From positions 1-11,706 of the forward strand of contig JAFDCT010000072.1 of NCBI GenBank assembly GCA_019312695.1: a stretch of DNA of 11,706 bases, in the 5' to 3' direction. Both the position numbers and the translations under genes were made by a program. Positions 1 through 7,581 of this stretch are shown here, piece by piece; position 1 is the stretch's first letter; each line of letters begins with the position of its first letter. The notes beneath the pieces are model-generated. The model saw only the letters and a program-made list of their open reading frames with translations. It was not told where the DNA came from and made no database searches. The DNA is from Deltaproteobacteria bacterium. Its GTDB lineage: Bacteria; Desulfobacterota; Desulfobulbia; Desulfobulbales; BM004.

Positions 1-1653
1 AATGACGGTGATTCAATCTTCCGTCTCTTTTATGACACCATCAAGGGCGGGGACTTCAGGGCCCGGGAGGCCAATGTTTACCGTTTGGCCCAGGTAAGTA
101 ACAACATTATCGACCAGTGCGTAGCCCAGGGAGTCACCTTTGCCAGGGAATACGGAGGTCGGCTGGCAAACCGTTCCTTTGGCGGTGCCCAGGTTTCGCG
201 GACATTCTATGCCCGCGGCCAGACCGGCCAGCAGCTTCTTCTGGGCGCCTATTCTGCCCTCATGCGCCAGGTGAAAAAGGGCAAATTAAAAATGCTTTCA
301 CGGCGTGAGATGCTTGACCTGGTCGTCATTGATGGCCAGGCCCGGGGTATCGTCACCAGAAACATGCTGACCGGCGATATTGAAATGCACGGGGCTCATG
401 CGGTTGTTCTTGCCACCGGTGGCTACGGCAATGTCTACTTCCTGTCCACCAACGCCATGGCATCCAATGTAACTGCTGCCTGGCGTGCTTACAAACGAGG
501 CGCGTTTTTTGCCAACCCCTGCTTTGTGCAAATTCATCCGACCTGCATCCCGGTACACGGCACCTATCAGTCTAAGCTTACCCTGATGAGTGAAAGTCTG
601 CGCAATGACGGCAGGGTCTGGGTCCCGAAAGACCCCGGAGATAAAAGACCACCGGCAGAAATCCCTGAAAACGAGCGGGACTATTACCTGGAAAACAAGT
701 ATCCCAGTTTCGGCAACCTTGTACCGCGGGACGTTGCCTCAAGGAACGCCAAGGAACAATGCGATCAGGGCAAGGGTGTTGGCTCCACCGGGTTGGCAGT
801 CTATCTTGATTTCAGCGAGGCGATCAGCAGGGACGGCGCCGGAGTCATCACCCAGAAATACGGCAATCTTTTTCACATGTATGAAAAGATTACTGCAGCC
901 AATCCCATGCAGGAACCCATGATGATATTCCCGGCTGTGCATTACACCATGGGCGGTCTCTGGGTGGATTACAATCTGATGTCCACCATCCCGGGACTTT
1001 TTGTCCTCGGTGAAGCCAACTTTTCAGACCACGGAGCGAACAGGCTGGGAGCAAGTGCCCTGATGCAGGGTCTGGCGGACGGCTATTTTGTCATTCCCTA
1101 TACCATCGGCAACTATCTGGCCACTATTCCTGCAAATCCCCAGGATACCAAGCATCCGGCTTTCAGCCAGACTGCCGAAGAGGCCGCGGGCAGGATTGAA
1201 AAACTGCTGGCCATAAAGGGCCGGAAAACGGTTGATGAGATCCACCGGGAACTTGGGCTTTTGATGTGGGATACCTGCGGTATGGGCCGAAACGAAGAAG
1301 GATTGCAGGAGGCCCTGGCAAAAATCCCTGAAATCAGGGAAGAGTTCTGGCAGAACATTACCATACCCGGACAGGGGCAGGAATTAAACCAGTCGCTTGA
1401 ACGCGCCGGCCGAGTTGCAGATTTCCTCGAGTTTGCCGAATTGATGGTTGTTGACGCACTCTCCAGAAAGGAATCATGCGGCTGCCATTTCCGGGAAGAA
1501 AGCCAGACAGAAGAAAACGAAGCCAAACGAGATGATGAAAACTTTTCCCACGTCTCCGTATGGGAATATACCGGCGAAACCAATGCACCTGAATTTCATA
1601 AGGAACCCTTGGTATTTGAGAATGTTCAGCCATCGCAGAGGAGTTACAAGTGA
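1..1653 (+). CDS. sdhA: Succinate dehydrogenase/fumarate reductase flavoprotein subunit, type B (5' partial)
   Basis: The reading frame is open from base 1, so the true start and the FAD-binding N-terminus lie outside the window; the methionine-like TTG at 85 is not the start. This subunit interconverts succinate and fumarate at FAD on the cytoplasmic side of a quinone-linked membrane complex. Expected active-site residues are visible: His in QIHPT (codon 535-537), Arg in SESLRNDG (601-603), His in [10 protein letters not shown] (940-942) and Arg in GANRLGAS (1042-1044). The [12 protein letters not shown] stretch and the [15 protein letters not shown] block resemble the Bacillus/Wolinella-type subgroup rather than the proteobacterial SdhA. 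The last four bases overlap the start of sdhB. A cytochrome b subunit (sdhC/frdC) is expected upstream. Whether the enzyme runs mainly as dehydrogenase or as fumarate reductase cannot be told from sequence. Confidence 0.95.
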   Translation, partial: NDGDSIFRLFYDTIKGGDFRAREANVYRLAQVSNNIIDQCVAQGVTFAREYGGRLANRSFGGAQVSRTFYARGQTGQQLLLGAYSALMRQVKKGKLKMLSRREMLDLVVIDGQARGIVTRNMLTGDIEMHGAHAVVLATGGYGNVYFLSTNAMASNVTAAWRAYKRGAFFANPCFVQIHPTCIPVHGTYQSKLTLMSESLRNDGRVWVPKDPGDKRPPAEIPENERDYYLENKYPSFGNLVPRDVASRNAKEQCDQGKGVGSTGLAVYLDFSEAISRDGAGVITQKYGNLFHMYEKITAANPMQEPMMIFPAVHYTMGGLWVDYNLMSTIPGLFVLGEANFSDHGANRLGASALMQGLADGYFVIPYTIGNYLATIPANPQDTKHPAFSQTAEEAAGRIEKLLAIKGRKTVDEIHRELGLLMWDTCGMGRNEEGLQEALAKIPEIREEFWQNITIPGQGQELNQSLERAGRVADFLEFAELMVVDALSRKESCGCHFREESQTEENEAKRDDENFSHVSVWEYTGETNAPEFHKEPLVFENVQPSQRSYK

Positions 1654-2411
1654 GCACAATTGAATTGACTCTTAAGATCTGGCGGCAAAAAGGGCCTGAT
1701 ACACCCGGCAGCCTTGAAACCTTTACAAGCGGCCCCATATCAACTGACATGTCTTTTCTGGAAATGCTGGATGTCCTCAACGAACGTTTGACCAGGGAAG
1801 GCAAAGAACCTGTTGCTTTCGATCATGACTGCCGTGAAGGCATCTGCGGCATGTGCGGCGCTGTGGTCAACGGTCATCCCCATGGCCCGGAAAAGGAAAC
1901 TACCCTGTGCCAGCTGCATATGCGGCACTTTAACAATGGTGATACCCTGGTAATCGAACCCTTTCGCGCCAGGGCCTTTCGTATTGAAAGGGATCTGGTT
2001 GTCGACAGAAGCGGCCTGGATAAAATGATAACCGCCGGTGGTTATGTATCAGTGAACACGGGTGGAGCACCAGATGCCAATGCCATCCCTATTCCCCAAA
2101 AAAATGCCGAGGAAGAAATGGACGCAGCCGCCTGTATCGGCTGCGGCGCCTGTGTAGCAGCCTGCCCCAATGCCTCAGCCATGCTCTTTGTGGCAGCCAA
2201 GGTCTCCCACCTCTCGCTCCTACCCCAAGGACATCCTGAACGTGCCAAAAGGGCCCTGGACATGGTCCGGGAAATGGATGAACTGGGTTTTGGTAACTGC
2301 TCCAATGAAAGGGAATGCGAGGCAGCATGCCCCAAGGGTATTTCCATCCGGAATATTGCCAGGCTGAACAGGGAATTTTTAAAAGCGGCCATATTTTCAG
2401 ATGAGGAATAA
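1650..2411 (+). CDS. sdhB: Succinate dehydrogenase/fumarate reductase iron-sulfur subunit
   Basis: 253 residues, carrying electrons between the flavin of SdhA and the quinone-reactive cytochrome b. N-terminal [2Fe-2S] ferredoxin domain: C61, C66 and C69 in [10 protein letters not shown], plus C87. C-terminal domain: C162, C165, C168 and C172 in [12 protein letters not shown], then C217, C223 and C227 in [12 protein letters not shown]. This is the seven-cysteine pattern that holds one [4Fe-4S] and one [3Fe-4S] cluster, so all three clusters should be present. The start is a GTG at 1650 that shares bases with the sdhA stop; an AGGAG about six bases upstream supports it. The stop overlaps the next gene by one base (TAATG). 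Strong family assignment; direction of catalysis in vivo unknown. Confidence 0.95.
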   Translation: MSTIELTLKIWRQKGPDTPGSLETFTSGPISTDMSFLEMLDVLNERLTREGKEPVAFDHDCREGICGMCGAVVNGHPHGPEKETTLCQLHMRHFNNGDTLVIEPFRARAFRIERDLVVDRSGLDKMITAGGYVSVNTGGAPDANAIPIPQKNAEEEMDAAACIGCGACVAACPNASAMLFVAAKVSHLSLLPQGHPERAKRALDMVREMDELGFGNCSNERECEAACPKGISIRNIARLNREFLKAAIFSDEE

Positions 2412-3331
2412 TGGTGGGCGCCCCTTCCATCCTGACCTCCCTGCTCCCGGTTTTTATTATCATCATCTGTGGCTACGTCTTTAAAAAAACCAGATTCCCC
2501 GGCGATGATTTCTGGCCGGGGGCAGAAAGAATAGTCTATTATTTTCTTTACCCTGCCCTGCTTTTTTCCAGCAGCACCGGAGCCTCCTGGGATTTTTTCA
2601 GTGTCGCCTCCATGGTCTGGGCAATCCTGGCCGCCATGTTTGTCATGAGCGGGCTGCTTCTGCTTCTGCGTACCCGGCTTTCCCGGAATGATGCTTCTTT
2701 CACCTCTGTTTTTCAGGGTTCGCTGCGTTTTACTTCCTATATCGGATTTGCTGCTGCTTTCGCTCTCTTCGGCGATGAGGGATTATACCTTGCCGCGGTA
2801 TTTATCACTGTCATGATCCCGGTAGTCAATATTCTCAGCGTCATGGTCCTGGTACGCTACGGCGACCAAAAAGGCGGCTGGCACTGGATTTTCACAACTG
2901 TAATCAAGAATCCTCTTATTCTGTCATGCCTTGCCGGCATGTCCTTCAATATTCTTGGCCTGCAGCTGCCTGTGATGGCGGAGAACTTTACCACCATACT
3001 TGGCAAAGGCTCTTTACCTCTTGGGCTGCTCGCAGTGGGGGCCTCCCTACAGATAACCGGGATGAAAAAGACAGGCGGTGAGCTTATCTATGCCTGCCTG
3101 CTTAAGCTGGGGTTCATGCCGCTTCTCATGTGGCTCAGCTGCAATCTTTTTGGTGTTGATAAACTTTCCACTGCTGTGGCCGTGCTTTTTGCTGCGCTTC
3201 CCGGCTCACCTCTATCCTATATCCTGGCGAAGCAGCTGGGGGGGGATTCCAGATTGATGTCCTCCATCATTGCCGTGCAGACAGGAATATCAATGGTAAG
3301 CCTGCCGCTCATCCTGTCCCTGGTAAGCTGA
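2411..3331 (+). CDS. AEC-family (auxin efflux carrier-like) transporter
   Basis: 306-residue, very hydrophobic protein with about ten predicted membrane segments in two halves and a polar centre around residues 90-100 and 150-160, as in PF03547 (Mem_trans/AEC). The N-terminus (LLPVFIIIICGYVFKK) and the C-terminal half (GKGSLPLGLLAVGASLQ, then FAALPGSPLSYILAKQLGG) are typical of bacterial AEC proteins. Characterised bacterial members include carriers for malate and malonate. Its ATG overlaps the sdhB stop by one base, so it is translated with the succinate/fumarate enzyme. A C4-dicarboxylate substrate is therefore an attractive guess, but the sequence alone does not show it. Its TGA overlaps the next ATG by one base. 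Confidence 0.85.
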   Translation: MVGAPSILTSLLPVFIIIICGYVFKKTRFPGDDFWPGAERIVYYFLYPALLFSSSTGASWDFFSVASMVWAILAAMFVMSGLLLLLRTRLSRNDASFTSVFQGSLRFTSYIGFAAAFALFGDEGLYLAAVFITVMIPVVNILSVMVLVRYGDQKGGWHWIFTTVIKNPLILSCLAGMSFNILGLQLPVMAENFTTILGKGSLPLGLLAVGASLQITGMKKTGGELIYACLLKLGFMPLLMWLSCNLFGVDKLSTAVAVLFAALPGSPLSYILAKQLGGDSRLMSSIIAVQTGISMVSLPLILSLVS

Positions 3332-4044
3332 TGCGGCTTATGGGGCTGCTCAAGCAAAAAGATCCCCTGTCCCTCTGGACCCTTATCGGGGCCAACCTTA
3401 TTCCCGTTATCGGTATTTTCCTTTTCGGCTGGGATGTAAAATTCATCGTCCTGCTCTACTGGATAGAGAACCTTATCACTGCCTTCTACAACATATTGAA
3501 AATGGCGGGCCTCAGGACGGATCAGGCTGCGGGTCATGTCAGTAAACTGATCACAATCTCTTTTTTCTGCGTCCATTACGGCGGGTTCTGTGCAGTCCAC
3601 GGTTTTTTTCTGATCCATTTCTTTAAGATCGGTACCGGTTCCTCCCCGTTTGAAAACATGAATGAATGGTGGGGCCCTCTGATCTTTATCCAGCTGCTGT
3701 TATCCGTGATTGCCAAAATCTGGGCCAGCCGGCCGCCGGAAATGATCTGGGCCGTGATCGGGTTGACAATCAGCCATGGCATTTCTTTTGCGGAAAATTA
3801 TATTTTGGGCGGGGAGTACAAAACAAGCACTTTAAAAAAACTGATGCATCAGCCGTATCAGCGAATCATTGTCATGCATCTTGCCATACTGGCCGGCGGC
3901 GTCCTGGTTCTGGAACTCAACTCTCCGCTGCCGCTCTTGATAATCCTGATCGGGCTTAAAATAGCCGTTGATGTTTACCTGCACAATAAAAGCCACAGGA
4001 CAACAGCACAGCTGGGGAAAGAAACTTTAAAAACAACGAAATGA
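3331..4044 (+). CDS. DUF6498-like integral membrane protein
   Basis: 237 residues with roughly six hydrophobic segments (about residues 15-35, 38-60, 72-100, 112-130, 138-155 and 178-215) and a basic, hydrophilic C-terminal tail. The motifs LLYWIENLITAFYNILKM (residues 41-58) and FFCVHYGGFCAVHGFF match what I recall of DUF6498 proteins; their conserved Trp-Glu-Asn and His-Tyr-Gly-Gly residues sit at membrane borders. No biochemical function is known to me. It is the last gene of the sdhAB-AEC operon, starting in a one-base overlap with the AEC stop. It then meets the ars operon tail to tail, with only 22 bases between the two stop codons. It could be an accessory to the carrier, but nothing in the sequence proves that. 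Confidence 0.7.
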   Translation: MRLMGLLKQKDPLSLWTLIGANLIPVIGIFLFGWDVKFIVLLYWIENLITAFYNILKMAGLRTDQAAGHVSKLITISFFCVHYGGFCAVHGFFLIHFFKIGTGSSPFENMNEWWGPLIFIQLLLSVIAKIWASRPPEMIWAVIGLTISHGISFAENYILGGEYKTSTLKKLMHQPYQRIIVMHLAILAGGVLVLELNSPLPLLIILIGLKIAVDVYLHNKSHRTTAQLGKETLKTTK

Positions 4045-4048
4045 CGGC

Positions 4049-4070
4049 AAAAAAAAGAACTGAATCTCAG
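4049..4070 (-). terminator. Weak candidate terminator of the ars operon
   Basis: Read on the minus strand, a short hairpin CTGA-GAT-TCAG (4070-4060) includes the acr3 stop codon and is followed, after TTC, by eight consecutive T (4056-4049). The stem has only four base pairs, so intrinsic termination would be weak. It is the only terminator-like structure in the narrow gap between the convergent operons. Confidence 0.3.
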
Positions 4071-5155
4071 GGTTCACAGCTGACATGACAGACTCCGGTC
4101 GGCGTTTTCAGGGCATAGGGGAAGTACTTTTTCTTAAACCAGAATGCAACGTTGACCAGTGAAATGAGGACCGGGACCTCGACCAGGGGCCCTATGACTG
4201 CGGCAAAAGCCTGACCTGAGTCAATGCCGAACACGGCAATTGCTACCGCAATAGCAAGTTCGAAATTATTGGATGCCGCTGTAAAGCTTAACGTTGTTGA
4301 CTGTTCATAGGTTGCGCCCGCTTTCATCGACAGATAGAAGGAAACCAGGAACATAAGCAGAAAGTAAATGGTCAGGGGCACAGCAATCCTGATAACATCA
4401 AACGGCAGTTGCACAATGTATTCCCCCTTGAGAGAGAACATGACCAGGATGGTGAAAAGCAGAAATATCAGAGTCAGTGGACTGATCTTTGGCACCAGCT
4501 TTTCCTGATACCACTCTTCCCCCATGACTTTCACACCGAACAAGCGGGTAAACATGCCTCCAAGGAACGGAATGCCGAGATAGATGAATACAGACTTGGC
4601 AATCTCTTTCATGGAGATATCGACCAGTGTTCCTTCCAGACCGAGCCACCCTGGTACGATGGTAATGAAAATCCAGGCATAGAGGGAAAAGAAAAGTACC
4701 TGGAATATGGAGTTAAAGGCGACCAGGCCGGCACAGTATTCCCGGTCGCCTTCGGCCAGGTCGTTCCAGACAATAACCATGGCAATACAGCGGGCCAGGC
4801 CTATAAGAATCAGGCCCACCATGTAGTCATGATGACCGGACAGAAATGTCACTGCCAGCCCGAACATGAGAATTGGGCCGATAATCCAGTTCTGCACCAG
4901 GGAAAGGATCAGGACCCTCACATTACGGAAGATCTCATGCAGTTTCTCATAGCGCACCTTGGCCAGCGGCGGATACATCATGAGGATCAGACCTATGGCA
5001 ATGGGGATATTGGTGGTTCCGACCTGAAAGGTATTGATAACGTCACGGATGTTTGGATAAAGCCAGCCACCAATGACTCCTGCAAACATTGCCAGAAAAA
5101 TCCACAATGTTAAAAAACGGTCAAGGAACGAGAGCCTTTTTAATGAGCCAGCCAT
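4067..5155 (-). CDS. acr3: ACR3-family arsenite efflux permease
   Basis: 362 residues with ten predicted membrane spans, the usual ACR3 size and topology (bile acid/sodium symporter superfamily). The protein exports As(III), and often Sb(III), across the inner membrane. The two residues known to be essential in ACR3 are visible in context: C123 in [16 protein letters not shown] and E299 in [14 protein letters not shown]90 and P94 in the [10 protein letters not shown] stretch are also family-typical. Start at ATG 5155, supported by AAGGAG six bases upstream. It is the last gene of the arsR operon, 37 bases after the thioredoxin gene. A cysteine-containing C-terminal tail (C356 and C360, [10 protein letters not shown]) follows the last membrane span. 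Family identification is very secure. Confidence 0.96.
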   Translation of the reverse strand: MAGSLKRLSFLDRFLTLWIFLAMFAGVIGGWLYPNIRDVINTFQVGTTNIPIAIGLILMMYPPLAKVRYEKLHEIFRNVRVLILSLVQNWIIGPILMFGLAVTFLSGHHDYMVGLILIGLARCIAMVIVWNDLAEGDREYCAGLVAFNSIFQVLFFSLYAWIFITIVPGWLGLEGTLVDISMKEIAKSVFIYLGIPFLGGMFTRLFGVKVMGEEWYQEKLVPKISPLTLIFLLFTILVMFSLKGEYIVQLPFDVIRIAVPLTIYFLLMFLVSFYLSMKAGATYEQSTTLSFTAASNNFELAIAVAIAVFGIDSGQAFAAVIGPLVEVPVLISLVNVAFWFKKKYFPYALKTPTGVCHVSCEP

Positions 5156-5192
5156 TTTGCACTCCTTTCATGTCGTCTTTATAAGTTTTGCT

Positions 5193-5423
5193 TTATTTAA
5201 TCCACGCCAATACTTCACTTTTCGCAGGAACTTTTCCAACACACATAATCTTCCCGTCTATGACAATCGCAGGGGTGGAAAGTACGCCTAATTGGGCCAT
5301 TTCAACAAAATCGGTAATTTTTACAACTTCAGCCTCTATTCCAGCATCCGCCACAGCTTCCTGGACAATATTTTCAGCTTTGGTGCAGTTCGCACAACCC
5401 GGACCGCAGACTTTTATCTCCAT
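5193..5423 (-). CDS. Small thioredoxin-fold protein (redox-active disulfide protein 2 type)
   Basis: 76 residues, a complete minimal thioredoxin fold. The N-terminal beta strand (MEIKVCGPGC) leads into the active site C10-x-x-C13 (CANC), with an extra C6 in CGPGCANC. The cis-proline loop is STPAIVID (P51), and C61 lies in the last strand region. This matches the small thioredoxins often encoded beside PF03773 permeases in anaerobes. It probably transfers electrons or a thiol-bound metalloid to a partner; this is inferred from context, since the family is poorly characterised. ATG at 5423 has AAGGAG five bases upstream. It sits between the permease gene (20-base gap) and acr3 (37-base gap), in one transcription unit. 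Confidence 0.88.
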   Translation of the reverse strand: MEIKVCGPGCANCTKAENIVQEAVADAGIEAEVVKITDFVEMAQLGVLSTPAIVIDGKIMCVGKVPAKSEVLAWIK

Positions 5424-5443
5424 AACCGCTCCTTACGTTGAAC

Positions 5444-6565
5444 TTAAACAATGAGATTAAACAGGTACCCGACCAGGAGAATACCGCAGCCGACAACTGT
5501 CACGAATACAGCGATCATCCTCGGTTTCAGCACCTTGCGCAGAATCACTATTTCCGGCAGAGAAAGGGCAATGACACTCATCATAAATGCCAAAACAGTC
5601 CCCAGCGCTGCGCCTTTGCCAAGCAAGGCGTAAATGACAGGAACAATACCAGCTGCGTTAGAATACATGGGAATACCAATGACTACTGCTGCCGGCACAC
5701 TCCACCAGGCACCCTTACCCATGATCGTGGCCATGAATCCTTCAGGCACATACCCGTGAATACCTGCACCAACAGCTATACCAGCAATAACATAAATCCA
5801 TACCTTGCCGACAATATCCACTACTGCTGTTTTGCCGGCATTAAGACGTTCATTCCAGGTGAGCGAGTTACCCGGAATATCATCAGCATTGGTGCGCATA
5901 TCACGAACCCAGTCTTCAACATGCCCTTCCATTCTCAACCTGCCTATTATCCAGCCCGCCACTATGGCAACAAGCAAACCTGTGACAAGATAGAGCCCAG
6001 CAATCTTCCAGCCCAAGAGGCCGTATAAAAGCACCAATGCTATTTCATTAACCAAGGGAGCGGCTATAAGAAATGAAAACGTCACCCCAAGGGGAACCCC
6101 GGCAGTCACAAAGCCTATAAATAGCGGCACAGCGGAACATGAACAGAAGGGTGTTACAATGCCCAGGATAGCTGCCAGCACATTTCCGGCCGATTCTTTT
6201 TTCCCGGCAAGTATCTTTCTTGTCCGTTCAGGTGTAAAAAAGGTCCGGAGAACCCCTACTCCAAAAATAATAAGAGTAAGCAACATCAGGACCTTTGGTG
6301 TGTCGTACAGGAAAAAGTGAAGAGCTTCTCCCAGATGACTGCCCTGCTGAATTGAAAAAAGAGTATACGTTAAAAAACCGGCAAGTGAATAAAGCTGCCG
6401 ATAGATAACAAACCATAAGCCAATACCTGCAGCTATCAGGATAATTTTGGGCAGGAGAGATACTAACCCTTTGGAGGACTTCTTTTCAGCCGCATTCTCA
6501 GTCGCGGGACAATGACAGTTTATGTTTTGCAAATCCTTCATGCTGATATGCTTTGTCAAACTCAC
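5444..6565 (-). CDS. PF03773 permease (ArsP/DUF318 family)
   Basis: 373-residue inner-membrane permease. The hallmark TPFCSCSAVPLFIGF (C141 and C143) lies in the first half, and the matching second-half repeat is GIPMYSNAAGIVPV. About eight membrane segments flank a cytoplasmic loop near residues 210-245. Characterised ArsP members export trivalent methylated arsenicals; many relatives in anaerobes have unknown substrates. A hydrophilic N-terminal extension carries a CHC motif (C17, C19). The start is taken at GTG 6565, which overlaps the arsR stop (GTGA) and implies translational coupling; ATG 6541 is an alternative that would keep the CHC motif. Operon position between arsR and the thioredoxin supports a metalloid role. 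The substrate, inorganic or methylated arsenic, cannot be read from sequence. Confidence 0.9.
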   Translation of the reverse strand: MSLTKHISMKDLQNINCHCPATENAAEKKSSKGLVSLLPKIILIAAGIGLWFVIYRQLYSLAGFLTYTLFSIQQGSHLGEALHFFLYDTPKVLMLLTLIIFGVGVLRTFFTPERTRKILAGKKESAGNVLAAILGIVTPFCSCSAVPLFIGFVTAGVPLGVTFSFLIAAPLVNEIALVLLYGLLGWKIAGLYLVTGLLVAIVAGWIIGRLRMEGHVEDWVRDMRTNADDIPGNSLTWNERLNAGKTAVVDIVGKVWIYVIAGIAVGAGIHGYVPEGFMATIMGKGAWWSVPAAVVIGIPMYSNAAGIVPVIYALLGKGAALGTVLAFMMSVIALSLPEIVILRKVLKPRMIAVFVTVVGCGILLVGYLFNLIV

Positions 6566-6912
6566 CCACAGGTTCTTGTTGCTTTTGTTGACAAATGCTC
6601 TTTGAGTCTGCGTTTATCTTCGACTGTTTGACCTGCCCCGAATAACATTGCTTTCAGCAGGCCCAAAAGGTCTGGAGCATGTTCTATCTTTTTCCTGTTG
6701 ATTTTGTAATACATCCAGACACCATGGCGCCTGTCATCAACAAGCCCGGTGTTGCGCAAGTAGGAAAGATGTCGTGAAACAGTTGATTGCGGCAGTTCCA
6801 AGGCTGCCATGATGTCACAGACACAGAGTTCCTGATCGTTCACCAGGAGCGCCATTATCCGCAGTCTGGTTTCATCACCTAACGCCTTGAAAAGCTGAGC
6901 TGTAGTTTTCAC
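6562..6912 (-). CDS. arsR: ArsR-family As(III)-responsive repressor
   Basis: 116 residues from the proposed GTG start. Winged-helix repressor: LFKALGDETRLRIMALL (residues 7-23), metal site ELCVCD with C30 and C32 in the helix before the recognition helix, recognition helix LPQSTVSRHLSYLRNTGLV, and wing RRHGVWMYYKI. This is the E. coli ArsR layout. The third cysteine seen there (CDLC) is Met here, and another Cys lies at the C-terminus (RTCG). As(III) binding should release it from the operator just upstream. A longer reading from ATG 6921 adds three residues, but that ATG lies inside the -10 box and could not be in the transcript. The GTG at 6912-6910 falls at the predicted transcription start, so the mRNA is probably leaderless. 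Its stop overlaps the permease start. Confidence 0.93.
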   Translation of the reverse strand: MKTTAQLFKALGDETRLRIMALLVNDQELCVCDIMAALELPQSTVSRHLSYLRNTGLVDDRRHGVWMYYKINRKKIEHAPDLLGLLKAMLFGAGQTVEDKRRLKEHLSTKATRTCG

Positions 6913-6919
6913 AAAAATC

Positions 6920-6947
6920 ATTATATCCGCATAAGCGGATATGTCAA
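6920..6947 (-). promoter_or_regulatory. Sigma-70-type promoter of the ars operon
   Basis: On the minus strand, TTGACA (6947-6942) is followed after 16 bases by TATAAT (6925-6920); both hexamers match the consensus exactly. Standard spacing puts the transcription start at about 6913-6912, immediately at the GTG start of arsR. The spacer is filled by the dyad operator, so bound ArsR would cover both boxes. Confidence 0.85.
6923..6942. promoter_or_regulatory. ArsR operator (perfect 8-bp inverted repeat)
   Basis: ATATCCGC and GCGGATAT form perfect arms around the 4-base centre ATAA. Size, A/T-rich outer ends and position between -35 and -10 fit ArsR/SmtB-family operators. The assignment to this ArsR follows from adjacency; binding is inferred. 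Confidence 0.8.
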
Positions 6948-6951
6948 CTGT

Positions 6952-6969
6952 AAAAATCAGCTCGCGCTG
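6952..6969 (-). terminator. Weak candidate terminator after yceD
   Basis: Read on the minus strand, CAGC-GCGA-GCTG (6969-6958) is a 4-bp stem closed by a GNRA-type loop, followed by ATTTTT. It lies about 60 bases past the yceD stop and just upstream of the ars -35 box, where it would insulate the ars operon. The short stem keeps confidence low. Confidence 0.3.
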
Positions 6970-7028
6970 TTGTCCCGGGAAAATAGAATAATGCGATTAT
7001 TTCGCCCGTATGCATGTTCATTGGGCTA

Positions 7029-7532
7029 TTATTTTTTCAGGACCGAGAATGGTGAGGAGGGTGATACCTGCTTACAATCACAGGTTTTCTGGTTGAGATT
7101 GGTGCCGCACCGGGAGCATAACCCCCGGCATGATTCGGAACACAGATGTTTCTCAGGATTCAGAAGAAAAACCTGCTGGCTCAATATCTCGAATATATCC
7201 ACTACAGGCTCCTGCAGATAGATCATATCCATTTCCGAAGCGCTTATTTCATGCTCGGCCGGTTCAAGTTTGCTCCCCGGGGCATATTCCAGATCGATAT
7301 TGAAACTTTCATCGATGTCCATGGCATAATCTTCGAGGCAGCGGTCGCAGGCAAAGGCAATGGTTGTTTTAATTCTGCCTTCCAGCAGGACCCGGTCGAC
7401 CCCGTTGCGCTTCAATATTACAGTTGCAAGTATAGGCCCGGTTCTTTGCAGCTCATGATCAGGGAACCAGGATTCATCCTTTATTTCATACCGCAGCCCT
7501 TCTTCGGATATTTCGCCAAACCGTACCTTCAT
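7029..7532 (-). CDS. yceD: YceD/DUF177 family protein
   Basis: 167 residues. The DUF177 signature is clear: ACDRCLEDY (C62, C65) in the middle, an acidic stretch, the segment PVVDIFEILSQQVFLLNPEKHLC, and the C-terminal cysteine cluster CSESCRGLCSRCGTNLN plus CDC (C131, C135, C139, C142, C151, C153). It ends in SPFSVLKK, close to the family's usual DPRF-x-x-LKKL. YceD proteins are linked to ribosome/23S rRNA metabolism and are normally encoded directly before rpmF (ribosomal protein L32). Here no rpmF follows; 107 bases further on the ars genes begin. The ATG at 7532 is preferred over a TTG at 7544 because GGGTG lies at ribosome-binding distance. It lies 49 bases downstream of the ATP-grasp gene on the same strand and may be cotranscribed. 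Confidence 0.85.
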   Translation of the reverse strand: MKVRFGEISEEGLRYEIKDESWFPDHELQRTGPILATVILKRNGVDRVLLEGRIKTTIAFACDRCLEDYAMDIDESFNIDLEYAPGSKLEPAEHEISASEMDMIYLQEPVVDIFEILSQQVFLLNPEKHLCSESCRGLCSRCGTNLNQKTCDCKQVSPSSPFSVLKK

Positions 7533-7581
7533 GATGACACCCAATATTTAAAGTTGTCTATCAGCAACATATGGCCTGCCT

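Noticed and set aside
1113..1804. Minus-strand open frames of 148-156 codons under sdhA/sdhB
   Set aside because: Complement of well-conserved sdhA and sdhB coding sequence; Ser/Arg-rich products without family features.
4409..5113. 234-codon open frame on the plus strand
   Set aside because: It is the complement of acr3. The protein is full of His, Gln and Asp, with no recognisable family and no ribosome-binding site; the opposite strand encodes an unambiguous ACR3.
5438..6028. 196-codon open frame on the plus strand
   Set aside because: Antisense to the PF03773 permease; low-complexity polar composition typical of the reverse complement of membrane-protein codons.
6922..7028. A small rpmF (L32) gene after yceD
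   Set aside because: The gap is only 107 bases and contains no L32-like basic N-terminus or zinc-binding cysteines in any frame.
7033..7047. Similar string (TTTTTCAG-ACCGAGAA) near 7033 and again near 9793, as a possible direct repeat
   Set aside because: One copy is inside yceD read in reverse and the other encodes part of the PilZ-like protein. The match is short and imperfect with no mobile-element features, so chance is the likely cause.
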